Assembly (NCBI GenBank): GCA_015075305.1
Contig: JABTUS010000007.1
Span: 124,001 to 188,000, forward strand
DNA: 64,000 nucleotides
Reading direction: 5' to 3'
From: Opitutaceae bacterium
GTDB lineage: Bacteria > Verrucomicrobiota > Verrucomicrobiia > Opitutales > Opitutaceae
The notes below the pieces were generated by a model. That model was not told the origin of the DNA. It was given only the letters and a program-made list of their open reading frames with translations, and made no database searches. Both the position numbers and the translations under genes were made by a program. Shown here one piece after another: positions 27,201 to 34,853 of this stretch (position 1 is its first letter; each line of letters starts with the position of its first letter).

Positions 27201-27472
27201 GAAAGGCCGAATTTCGAGATGGAGCGGACTTCGAGGAGTTTCTCGATTCCACCCATCTCGACTTCGATGGGATAGGTGACGAGTTTCTCGATTTCCTCAG
27301 GTGCGAGTGAAGGCACCGAGGTGTTGATTTGCACCTGAACGTTGGTGATGTCGGGCACGGCATCGATGGGCAGCTGGGAGGCTGACCAAGCGCCGATGAA
27401 TATGAGCGCCACTGCGCCGAGCAGCACGAACACGCGCTGGCGGAGGGCAAACTCGAGAATCTTGTCGATCAT
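24296..27472 (-). CDS. czcA: RND heavy-metal efflux pump, CzcA-like
   Basis: 1,058 residues, normal for the HME-RND family. Begins MIDKILEFALRQRVFVLLGA and has twelve membrane segments in the RND pattern. The TM4 motif DFGLIVDGAVVMAEN matches the HME1 pattern (DFGx3DGAx3xEN) of Co2+/Zn2+/Cd2+ pumps rather than the CusA monovalent pattern. Driven by proton import, it moves metal from periplasm through an outer-membrane channel. Downstream of the adaptor (40 bases) and the TolC-like gene, with the usual C-B-A order. Confidence 0.9.
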   Translation of the reverse strand: MIDKILEFALRQRVFVLLGAVALIFIGAWSASQLPIDAVPDITNVQVQINTSVPSLAPEEIEKLVTYPIEVEMGGIEKLLEVRSISKFGLSQVTLIFKEGADIYRARQLAGERLQAVLDELPPGVTPKLAPITTGLGEIYHYTVRYKEGFKDAPADAVDRLRELKLAQDYIVKPALRTVPGVTEVNTSGGYDKQIVIMPNPAKLTSVGLTVGEVADIVAENVANAGGSVVEKGGESVTVRAIGRVQTTEEIANLPIKFSGARAGTLRVKDVADVGIGSGVRTGSATHDGAEAVLGSALMLIGENSRLVSSRVHERIAELQSKLPNGMEVETVYNRTDLVNSTIRTVETNLFEGAILVIAILIGLLGNWRAALIVATAIPLSMLFAMTGMVRYGVSGNLMSLGAVDFGLIVDGAVVMAENIVRMLAQRQHQLGRLLSKEERLHTILTACKQVGTPTVFGVAIITIVYLPMFTLTGIEGKMFTPMAFTVVFALIGALILALTVVPVLCSFFMTAKVSEEDNFLIRFAKRLYTPVLHFSLRMRWLMSAIAIGIFGVSMWVFTHLGAEFIPQLDEGSLAAQMIRTTSIGLGPSVQMQTAAEKLMLEKFPEVTHTFARVGTSEVATDPMGVNVGDSYIMMKPPSEWRKIDGRTITKDELTNLMSKELAVHFPAQSYLFSQPIELRFNELLSGSRADIAIKVFGDDYDTLEKVAGEVREIVEKIPGAADVEFDAAGKAPVLQVVLNRTAMTRYNVHADEVNKVIETAFAGVEGGVIIDGNRRYPIITRLPESARQDFANVANLPIRTTDGGMVTLGQVADVSMTESVNTISREAFQRRMAIQVNLRGRDVQSFVLEAQQKIGAEVKLPEGYFVEYGGAFKNLQEARTRLMIVVPAALALIFLLIFMAFGSVRQALIVYTGIPLAVTGGVFALWLRDLPFSISAAVGFIALSGVAVLNGVMMISFINQLREEGKNVREAVVEGALTRLRPVLMTALVAALGFVPMALATGSGAEVQRPIATVVIGGIITATFLTLVLLPTLYCWFERDNRPSRSVNPATTNKGHA

Positions 27473-27512
27473 AGGAAAGGGATGTGGGAGTTAAAAAATG
27501 AGAAGAGAAGGA

Positions 27513-28223
27513 TCAGTGGCTATGGCCGCCGCCCTTGGTTAGACGCAATTCGGCCAGCCAGAGCTGATCGACAGGCGTCACCACCACGACATCGCCGGCA
27601 TAAAGACCGTCGGCGATTTCGATGAAGTCGGCTGAACGTGCGCCCACCTTGACCGACGTGCGCAGGTAGGCGCCGCTATTGACGACGTAAACGAAGGTAT
27701 CGGTGGCACCTTCGAGGACGGCGGAACGGGGCACGGTGAGGACCAACTTCGGTTCGACTGCGAGCGCGAGTGTCACGAAGTCGCCGATCTTATGGTTTGC
27801 CGAGGCGCCCAGCTCGAAGACCAGGTCAACGAGGCGCGTCGCCGAAACGGCGGAGCGATCAATTCGCACCAGTTTCGCGCCGGTGAAACTGGACTGCTCA
27901 AATGGTTTAATCTGATCGGCGGGCAGTCGAGCGCTGGCCAGCACCTGAGGCGTGATCGTGAATACCTGGACCGTGATATTCATCTCGGCCGCGAGCGCAC
28001 GGTCCTCCGCTTCCGCGGTGACTAAACGGAGTGCCTTGACGACCTCGGGTGTAAGTTGCAGTCCGCGGCCTTCCTTGAAGGTAACGCCGCTTTCCTCACC
28101 TTCCGCACCCTCGGCATGCTCGGAGTGGTCGTGCCCTGCTTCGGAAGCCGCCTTCTTGCCGCAGCCGGCAAGAAACAGAGCCGAGGCGGCCAGACCGATT
28201 GGAAACCAAAGACGAGGGTTCAT
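27513..28223 (-). CDS. czcB: RND periplasmic adaptor (CzcB-like), unusually short
   Basis: 236 residues; typical adaptors are about 380-520. Lipoprotein signal with lipobox LAGC and a His-rich segment (GHDHSEHAEG) follow the start. The visible parts are the barrel and membrane-proximal domains (KIGDFVTLALAV, VPRSAVLEGATDTFVYVV, IADGLYAGDVVVVTPVDQ). The lipoyl domain and coiled-coil hairpin that contact the outer-membrane channel are not seen. Start overlaps the channel gene stop by four bases. Either a minimal adaptor or an internal deletion that kept frame. Confidence 0.8.
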   Translation of the reverse strand: MNPRLWFPIGLAASALFLAGCGKKAASEAGHDHSEHAEGAEGEESGVTFKEGRGLQLTPEVVKALRLVTAEAEDRALAAEMNITVQVFTITPQVLASARLPADQIKPFEQSSFTGAKLVRIDRSAVSATRLVDLVFELGASANHKIGDFVTLALAVEPKLVLTVPRSAVLEGATDTFVYVVNSGAYLRTSVKVGARSADFIEIADGLYAGDVVVVTPVDQLWLAELRLTKGGGHSH

Positions 28224-29530
28224 GGCTTGATTTCGACAGGGTTGAGTTCAATGCCGGTGAGCTGCTGGACCTTGAGTCCGGCCACCAGCGTTTCGCTTTG
28301 GGTATCGAGCAACGCTTCGACGGCATCGAGGTAGCTGTTCTGCAATTCGACGTAGGTGGCGATGGGCACCGCGCCGGTCCGGTAGTGGCGGTCGGCCAGA
28401 TCCGCAGCTTCGCGGAATTTCTGCACGGCATCGGGCGACCAATGCCGCGACTCGGCGAGCTTGGTGGCGAAGGCCTGTGCAGACGTGATGACCTCACGGT
28501 CGAGTTCGCGCAGCGTGACCAGCACAGCGGCTTCCGCCTGCCGGCGGCGGGCATTGGCCACTTCCACGGCCGCACCCGTGCGACCCGAGACAGGCAAGGG
28601 AACGCTCAGTCCGAGGCCGACGATGGTCTCGCGGTCACCCACGTTGTCCCGCGAGAGATACGGACTCACGCTGATGCCGGGATAGCGCTCGTTGCGGGCG
28701 AGACTGACGGCAAACCCCTGTTGTTCCAATTCAACCAGCCGCATCCGGTAGTCGAAGTTCTTCTCGCGGGCGGCGGCCAGCAGATCAGGGGTGGCAGGCA
28801 AGGAGGCAAAACTAAGGGCCGGAGCGGCCACCCGCAGCGGGGCATCAACGGCCACGCCACGAAGCTGATTGAGTTCGATCAGCGCCGCCTGCACGGCAAG
28901 CTCAGCTTCGGTTGCGCGTCGCTGGAGGGCGAGTTCGCTTGCCTCGATCACGCGTGTTTCCAGCAGGGGCGTGATGCCAGCCGGATCGCGGGCAAGGAAG
29001 GTTTCCTTGAGCGAGGAGAATCGGTCGGAAACTTCCCTGATCGCCGCCGCCTTGGCGTTGGCGGCGTAGAGACCGAAAGCCAGCGTGCGCGCACGCGCCG
29101 TCAGGGCGTTTTCAAACCGGGCGACGCCCAGTTCGGCCAGTTCAACCTGTCGGTTGGCGATAGCCTTACGCAGGGAGAGACGGCCAGGCCATTCGAAGGT
29201 CTGCGTGACGGAGACAGACCAAACCGCACCGTCGCCGATCCTGGCGCCCGATGAGTCCTTCAAGCGCTTTTGACCGATATCAAAAGACAACTCGGGGTCG
29301 CTCAGGCGTGAGGAGATGCGCACCCCGGCTTTGGCGGCGGCAATTTCTTCCTGATAAAATTGGCGCTCGGGATTTTTGGCCGTGATTTCGCTGACGAGCG
29401 CGGACAGTGAAACGGCAGTCGCGGCTTCACCGGGCACGCTTTGGGCGTGTGCGACACCCGCAAGGGTGAGGAGCATCAACCCGAGGCTCGGGCGGATGAA
29501 GTAGGAGGGCGTGGAAACAATAGGATTCAT
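28220..29530 (-). CDS. czcC: TolC/CzcC-like outer-membrane efflux channel
   Basis: 436 residues with a signal peptide (about 1-29). Two repeated halves of long amphipathic helices as in outer-membrane efflux proteins, including GDRETIVGLGLSVPLPVSGR and ATYVELQNSYLDAVEALLD, both typical of the CzcC branch. First gene of the C-B-A set and coupled to the adaptor by ATGA overlap. It forms the exit duct for the pump. Confidence 0.9.
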   Translation of the reverse strand: MNPIVSTPSYFIRPSLGLMLLTLAGVAHAQSVPGEAATAVSLSALVSEITAKNPERQFYQEEIAAAKAGVRISSRLSDPELSFDIGQKRLKDSSGARIGDGAVWSVSVTQTFEWPGRLSLRKAIANRQVELAELGVARFENALTARARTLAFGLYAANAKAAAIREVSDRFSSLKETFLARDPAGITPLLETRVIEASELALQRRATEAELAVQAALIELNQLRGVAVDAPLRVAAPALSFASLPATPDLLAAAREKNFDYRMRLVELEQQGFAVSLARNERYPGISVSPYLSRDNVGDRETIVGLGLSVPLPVSGRTGAAVEVANARRRQAEAAVLVTLRELDREVITSAQAFATKLAESRHWSPDAVQKFREAADLADRHYRTGAVPIATYVELQNSYLDAVEALLDTQSETLVAGLKVQQLTGIELNPVEIKP

Positions 29531-29650
29531 GAAAAGTAAATGGGCGTGACAAGGTGGTGAACGAAAAACACCCCGAGGATTGCAGACGCGCGCACGCGTC
29601 CCGCAGCGGGATGGAATAGAAAAGGGTCGATCAGTCCGCGCAGGGACTAA

Positions 29651-30058
29651 TCAACCAACGAGCGAAGGCGCGCGCGACAACGGCGCGGCTCGACGGACAA
29701 ACTGCCAGGCCGGAACCCAATGCTCCGGGGTCTCGGGCTTCGAAACCGCAAGGCTTGGCTCAACCGCCCATACTGACGGCAAGAGCTGCAAACAAAGAAA
29801 ACACGTGCAGGCCGCCAACGAGGGAGTTGGCACCTTGATGGCCTCATTGCTGGACTTAATGAGGCTGCCCTCGACCACATTGCATCCGTCATGGGTGCAA
29901 GGACCGCTGCCCGTCTGACAACACCCGACGTCAGCTCCGTGGGGAGATTCTGCTGCGATCAGCCCCGCTGCCTCCAATCCGCAATGCTGAGTTGTCGGCA
30001 ACCAAAGGGCCAACAGGACAATCGCGATGATGTGGCGGAGCGTGGACACTGTTCTCAC
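29651..30058 (-). CDS. Cys-rich membrane-anchored small protein
   Basis: About 135 residues from a GTG at 30058 (VRTVSTLRHIIAIVLLALWL); a TTG at 30115 would add 19. A hydrophobic N-terminal segment, probably a signal anchor, precedes a Cys-rich part: HCGLEAAG, GCCQTGSGPCTHDGC and later CTCFLCLQLL. The Cys set could bind Cu or Zn in the periplasm. It leads the czc set on the minus strand, 120 bases before the channel gene. Family not recognised. Confidence 0.6.
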   Translation of the reverse strand: MRTVSTLRHIIAIVLLALWLPTTQHCGLEAAGLIAAESPHGADVGCCQTGSGPCTHDGCNVVEGSLIKSSNEAIKVPTPSLAACTCFLCLQLLPSVWAVEPSLAVSKPETPEHWVPAWQFVRRAAPLSRAPSLVG

Positions 30059-30523
30059 TAATCGACGCAGCGCGTTTTTTGTCAATTGCCACTTGGCCAC
30101 GCTCACCCTGCCCAAGCCTTCAACTCAGCCGAAAAAAAGCGACTACTGATTGTCGCTGTGGAGTTTGACGCGGTCGAAAGAATCAACTGAGTCCGAATAG
30201 ATCGTGAGCCCAATCCCTCAAACTAAGACGTTACGCTCGCTTCGCTCGAATTCACATTCAGAAGCGGGCACGCATCACCTTGGCAAAGGTAGCGGCTGTT
30301 TTTCGCCAAAAGTGCGTTTCCGAACAGGACGCAAAATTCTTGCCTAGCTCCGCCACAGCAAAATTTTTCGATGCGTTCTTCATCCCGATAATCCGATAGG
30401 TTTTGCGGCCTCGATAGCCTGTGAGGATATTCTCGATTGCCGCTGTGATGAAGAAAATCGTGCGTGTGTCCTCTGAAATGCGATCAAGGACACCGTTGAT
30501 TGACGAAGCTTTCGGCCTGAATG
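30059..30523. other. intergenic region between Zn/Cd and Cu modules
   Basis: 465 bases with no convincing gene. A weak 90-codon minus frame (30258-30530) starts at a GTG inside the copB stop region and has no recognisable feature. A 20-base word ACGCTCGCTTCGCTCGAATT near 30234-30253 recurs with one mismatch upstream of the radC-like gene (about 43199-43218). This stretch probably marks the seam between two resistance cassettes and carries the promoter of the czc set. Confidence 0.5.
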
Positions 30524-31330
30524 TCACCACCAGGCACGCATGCCAACGACAAGGCTAACCACTTCGGTGACATCGTCCTCCTGCCGTCGCAAATCGGCGG
30601 TTTTGCCTAGTTGCCTAGTCCAAACTACGCCGATGTATGGAGCAAACTCACGTCGTAGTTCATATCGAAGGCGAAGGCCGATCTCGAAATCGTTGAGCCC
30701 CTTCTCCACGCCGAATTCACGCGCGCTTTGCAGGGCAACATTTACCTCAACACGTGGCTGAAGGATGAGTTTTTGCGTAAGAAGCGCATCGTAAGTTGCG
30801 GCCAACCGCGCGGATAGATCGCCATTCTCGCTCAAGAACAGGGCTGGCTCGAATTCGAGCCAGTAAGGGGCCAAACCCTCATAGCCAATCACGGCAAAAG
30901 TGCGACCCCGATCCGATCCGGTTCCCCATGAGCGATCGTAGCGGAGTCCGGTTTGAAAATTCCAGAAGGGTGCCACCAGCCGGCTATAAAGCGCTTGAAC
31001 TTCGCCTTCACCTTCGCTGCGACCGGAAAGCTGGCTCGTGCCCTCGGCTTTCCACCAAAACTTATTTTTATCACCGCCATACCAACCTTCGGCATCCAGG
31101 TTGAGTGCGTCAGCGGAATCGCCCGAGGAAAACTCCAGCCGGTCGATGAGGACGTAATTAAATTTCATCCTGTCTTCGACGGGCGGAGCCCAGCCTTGAG
31201 CGAGGTGCGGAGGCTGCCCCGTGACAAGAGTTGCCGGTGCATCCGCACCCGTGCCGTGTCCGGCGTGTTGAGCGAGTAGCGGGCTGGCGGCTATGAGGCT
31301 GACGCCAAGGAAGGAGAGAAAACGGTGCAT
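30524..31330 (-). CDS. copB: copper resistance protein B (outer membrane)
   Basis: 268 residues with a signal peptide (about 1-20) followed by a short His/Gly segment. The body is an antiparallel barrel with CopB landmarks: YGGDKNKFWWKAEG, EVQALYSRLVAPFWNFQTGLRYD and RYELRREFAPYIGVVW. CopB proteins sit in the outer membrane and sequester or pass copper. It follows the multicopper oxidase copA on the same strand, the usual copAB order. Confidence 0.9.
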   Translation of the reverse strand: MHRFLSFLGVSLIAASPLLAQHAGHGTGADAPATLVTGQPPHLAQGWAPPVEDRMKFNYVLIDRLEFSSGDSADALNLDAEGWYGGDKNKFWWKAEGTSQLSGRSEGEGEVQALYSRLVAPFWNFQTGLRYDRSWGTGSDRGRTFAVIGYEGLAPYWLEFEPALFLSENGDLSARLAATYDALLTQKLILQPRVEVNVALQSAREFGVEKGLNDFEIGLRLRYELRREFAPYIGVVWTRQLGKTADLRRQEDDVTEVVSLVVGMRAWW

Positions 31331-31346
31331 GGCGGGCGGCGAGGGT

Positions 31347-33293
31347 TCAGGCGACGGAGACTACGCGGAACATGCCGGCTTCCATGTGATAGAGAATATG
31401 GCAGTGCATAGCCCAGAACCCAGGCGCATCGGCCTCGATGTCGAGCGAGAGGCGTTCGGCGGGCTTCACGTTAATTGTGTGCTTTTTCGGTCGATAGGCA
31501 CCGGCTCCGTTCTCGGGCTCGCTCCACATGCCGTGCAGGTGCATGGGGTGATCCATCATGGTGTCGTTGACAAACGTGAGGCGCACGCGCTCGCCGAGTT
31601 TGAAAGCGATGGGAGCGGCGGCTTCCGAAAAAGTCTTCCCGTCAAAGCCCCAGATATAGCGCTCCATGTTGCCCGTGATATGGAGTTCGATTTCGCGGTC
31701 AGGCGGACGCACTTCGGCTCGCGGCTGAAGGCTGCGCAGATCCGTGTAAACGAGCACACGATGGGGAGCATCTTCCAAACCCGTGCCGCGCTCATGCAGG
31801 CGATTGCGCGGTGCCATCGCGACCATCGAATTGCCCGCTCCATGATTGTCAGGGCCATGCGGGACGGCAGCAGACGCCGGGGCAGGTTGCACGGCGGGCA
31901 TCGCCATACCGGCGTGTTCACTGCTCGCGGGGGGCGTGGGTGGCATTTTCATGCCAGGCATGTCGGCCATTTTGGAATGATCGACCGCGGGTGTAGGCTT
32001 CGGCATATCGGCCATCGCAGCCATGTCGTGCCCTACGGGAGCAGACGGCGGCGGCGAGCCACCATGCGCGGAATGCTCTCTACCCGCCATACCCGGCATT
32101 CCGGCCATCGAGCCTGCGCCAGCACCGTGATCCATGCCCATATCGGCCATCGTGCGAATCGGGCGAACACGACGTTGCGGGAGCGGAGCGGTCATCCCTT
32201 GGCGCGGAGCGAGCGTGCCCGCAGCGTAACCGCTGCGATCCATCGTCTCGGCGAACAGCATGTAGGCACGATCCTCGGAGGGCTCGATGATGACATCATA
32301 GGTCTCGGCCACGGCGATGCGGAATTCGTCCACCGTGACGGGCTGCACGTCGTTGCCGTCGGCCTGAACCACCGTCATCGGCAATCCGGGGATGCGAACA
32401 TCAAAATACGTGGCGGCGGAGGCGTTGATGAAGCGCAACCGCACGCGTTCGCCCGGGTGGAACAATCCTGTCCAGTTGGCGGCGGGGGGAAGGCCGTTTA
32501 CGAGATAGGTGTAAGCGGCTCCGGTAAGATCGGAAATATCCGTGGGGTCCATACGCATCCGTGCCCACTCACGACGGCTGGCAAGGGCGGCGGACCAACC
32601 TTCACGCCCGGCATCGCGAACCAGGTCGGGCAGCGTGCGGCGCTGGCGGTTGTAATAGTTGCTTTGTTTTTTGAGCCGCGAATACACGAGGTGCGGATCG
32701 GCAAAGGTCCAGTCGGAGAGGATCACCACGTATTCGCGGTCGTATTCGTAAGGCGGAGGCGTGCGCGGATCGATGATGATGGGGCCGAAGACACCGATCT
32801 GTTCCTGGAATCCGGTATGGCTGTGATACCAATAGGTGCCGCTTTGCTTGAGCGGGAAACGATAAGTGAACGTTTCCCCAGGCTTGATGCCACCAAAACT
32901 GACACCAGGGACGCCGTCCATCGCGGCGGGGAGAATAAGCCCGTGCCAATGGATCGACGTATCTTCGCCATCGAGCTGATTGGACACGCGAATCACCGCC
33001 TCATCGCCTTCGCGGAAGCGCAGAAGCGGGCCGGGCACCGTTCCGTTGATCGTAACGGCCGAGGCTGGGGTTCCGGCGAGATCGAGCGTGGCGCGCCGGA
33101 TGGCCAGATTCACTTCGTTGGTCACCGCAGCCATATCGCCACCGGTTCCCGTCATCGCGCCATGCCCAGCGTGACTCGCCTGTGCATAAGCCGGGGTAAG
33201 CCGCTGTAGCAGCGCGAGCCCGCCCGCCGCCGAGAGATTGAGGAAACGGCGACGTGAAAAATGGGGCGAGAGGTTTGTTGGCATGGGCGACAT
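31347..33293 (-). CDS. copA: CopA-family multicopper oxidase
   Basis: 648 residues with a twin-arginine signal (SRRRFLNLSAAGG). The copper ligands are intact: HWHG, WYHSHTGFQEQ, HPMHLHG and the C-terminal HCHILYHMEAGM. A Met/His-rich insert lies near residues 390-490 (MDHGAGAGSMAGMPGMAG and PGMKMPP repeats), as in copper-binding CopA and PcoA. It oxidises Cu(I) in the periplasm. Followed by copB. Confidence 0.92.
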   Translation of the reverse strand: MSPMPTNLSPHFSRRRFLNLSAAGGLALLQRLTPAYAQASHAGHGAMTGTGGDMAAVTNEVNLAIRRATLDLAGTPASAVTINGTVPGPLLRFREGDEAVIRVSNQLDGEDTSIHWHGLILPAAMDGVPGVSFGGIKPGETFTYRFPLKQSGTYWYHSHTGFQEQIGVFGPIIIDPRTPPPYEYDREYVVILSDWTFADPHLVYSRLKKQSNYYNRQRRTLPDLVRDAGREGWSAALASRREWARMRMDPTDISDLTGAAYTYLVNGLPPAANWTGLFHPGERVRLRFINASAATYFDVRIPGLPMTVVQADGNDVQPVTVDEFRIAVAETYDVIIEPSEDRAYMLFAETMDRSGYAAGTLAPRQGMTAPLPQRRVRPIRTMADMGMDHGAGAGSMAGMPGMAGREHSAHGGSPPPSAPVGHDMAAMADMPKPTPAVDHSKMADMPGMKMPPTPPASSEHAGMAMPAVQPAPASAAVPHGPDNHGAGNSMVAMAPRNRLHERGTGLEDAPHRVLVYTDLRSLQPRAEVRPPDREIELHITGNMERYIWGFDGKTFSEAAAPIAFKLGERVRLTFVNDTMMDHPMHLHGMWSEPENGAGAYRPKKHTINVKPAERLSLDIEADAPGFWAMHCHILYHMEAGMFRVVSVA

Positions 33294-33331
33294 TCAAGCA
33301 GAGCGTTACAAACTGGAGGCGATTCCTCCTA

Positions 33332-34378
33332 TCAGAGACGTTCTATCACTATTCGTGTCTCGCCTGCTTTGCCTTGCTCATACGCGAGAACGGCGTGGTC
33401 ACCGGTCGCGACGACAGAGGGATAACGCGCGTTTTCGGCATGTTTGGCAGGAGCCGATTTGTTGGCATCGCGAGTCATCATGAGTTGATTGCCATCCTGC
33501 CAGAAAACCATCGACCGGCCGCCGACGTGAACACCGACCGGCTGTTTGCCTTTGCCGAGGCCGATTTCCATGCCGCCCGGAGCACAGTAGTAAATTTCAC
33601 CCGCACGCTGCCACACGGTCGTGAACGCTCCGCCACCGAGCGCGAGGATGTCGCCGCCGTCCATCGGGCAGGCGTTCAAGGCCCACGATCCCATGCCGAG
33701 TTTCTGGGCGGAAAAACCACCTGCGCCGGTCGCCTCTGTCGCGAGCCACAAGTCCCGGTTTCCAGCGATGGAGTTGCGCCACATGACGGCCAGCTTCCCG
33801 GCTTCGTCGTAGTGCGCGGTGGGATGGCAGCATTCGCACACGGATTTATCGGGCGAACGATACATCTGCTCGTTCTTCGCCCACGTCCGGCCTGCGTCGC
33901 TTGAGCGGGCTCCCCACAATTCCATCTTCCCGTTGCGCAGATCGAGCCAGGTCACAAACATGCGGCCACCGGGTGCTGCCGCGAGATCGTGCAGACCTTC
34001 CCGCGCGCTTCCCGGCACTTCGTTGATCGTGTGCGCGGGGCTCCAGGTGAGCCCGCCATCCGGAGAGTGGAAGGAGAGCAATTCGCTGCCGATTACTGTC
34101 ACCGTGACGTGATCGCCATCGGCAACGATACGCGGCCCTCGACGCATCCCGATCATGAATTTTTCATCGCTGGCGATTTTTATGGGAGACGAAAACTCCA
34201 CGCCGCCGTCCTTGGAAAAAGCCGCAAACAAATCCTCGCCCTTGGCGTAAGCCAACCAGACGCGACCATCGCGCGCGCTGAAAAGCTGGGGCTGTGTCGC
34301 CTCGGCAATTTCAGTGCGGCCCCACGCGGATGGCTGCGCAATCAGAGCCGCCAGAAACAACGCTGCGAGCATTTGCAT
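33332..34378 (-). CDS. secreted sialidase-like beta-propeller protein
   Basis: 348 residues from the ATG at 34378 (MQMLAALFLAALIAQPSAWG signal peptide); a longer frame to 34483 adds a poor N-terminus. BNR-type repeats are visible (SPDGGLTWSP, SSDAGRTWAK) with a Cys pair in CECCHPTAH. It lies between copA and a small CC-x-x-C protein, in a copper operon. The fold is a propeller, but enzyme residues for sialidase are not evident; a copper-binding or structural periplasmic role is more likely from context. Confidence 0.75.
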   Translation of the reverse strand: MQMLAALFLAALIAQPSAWGRTEIAEATQPQLFSARDGRVWLAYAKGEDLFAAFSKDGGVEFSSPIKIASDEKFMIGMRRGPRIVADGDHVTVTVIGSELLSFHSPDGGLTWSPAHTINEVPGSAREGLHDLAAAPGGRMFVTWLDLRNGKMELWGARSSDAGRTWAKNEQMYRSPDKSVCECCHPTAHYDEAGKLAVMWRNSIAGNRDLWLATEATGAGGFSAQKLGMGSWALNACPMDGGDILALGGGAFTTVWQRAGEIYYCAPGGMEIGLGKGKQPVGVHVGGRSMVFWQDGNQLMMTRDANKSAPAKHAENARYPSVVATGDHAVLAYEQGKAGETRIVIERL

Positions 34379-34518
34379 CCGCCGGGAGAAACCCCGTAGG
34401 GCCGAAGTGACAGCGGTGCAGGGATTTGCAGCCGTCGCACTACGCTGAATACTTACACGGTGGGCATGGCTATTTGTGAGCATTGTAAGCGGAAGTTTCG
34501 AAGCGACGGAACGGCGGG

Positions 34519-34833
34519 TTACTTTGCCTTGGGGGCGAGCTTCTCCAAGTATTTGGCCGGATTCTTGAGGAACTTTCTCTCGCAGGGCTTGCAGCAGAAT
34601 TTCACCGTCTGACCCTCGTAAACAAAGCTCGTCTCGTCACCCATCGAACCGAGGTCGTTGTCGGTCACGAGGCAGACATCGAGGGGATACGGCTTGGCCG
34701 GGCCCTTGTCGGCCGCCTTCTTTTCGGCAGCCGGTTTGGCGGGAGCGTCGGCGGCAATCGCCGAGGCGGAGGAAAGAGCGACCGACAGCCCGAGGGCGAG
34801 CGTCGCGAGGAGCGGGAATCGTTTGGTTTTCAT
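34519..34833 (-). CDS. small periplasmic CC-x-x-C protein (paralogue 1)
   Basis: 104 residues from the ATG at 34833, with a signal peptide ending near SAIAADA. After a Lys/Ala-rich linker comes the domain: PLDVCLVTDNDLGSMGDETSF, then VKFCCKPCERKFLKNPAKYL. The same layout occurs in the gene at 37632-38057. The first Cys plus the CCKPC set resembles a TRASH/YHS-type metal site. Probably a copper-binding periplasmic protein. Confidence 0.75.
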   Translation of the reverse strand: MKTKRFPLLATLALGLSVALSSASAIAADAPAKPAAEKKAADKGPAKPYPLDVCLVTDNDLGSMGDETSFVYEGQTVKFCCKPCERKFLKNPAKYLEKLAPKAK

Positions 34834-34853
34834 ATTGGGAAATGTTGATGGCG

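Noticed and set aside
30258-30530. 90-codon minus-strand frame after copB
   Set aside because: Starts at a GTG overlapping the copB stop and shows no recognisable domain; too weak to list as a gene.
31293-33209. 638-codon plus-strand open frame
   Set aside because: It lies antisense to the copA multicopper oxidase, which has all copper ligands and a Tat signal; the plus frame has no domain.
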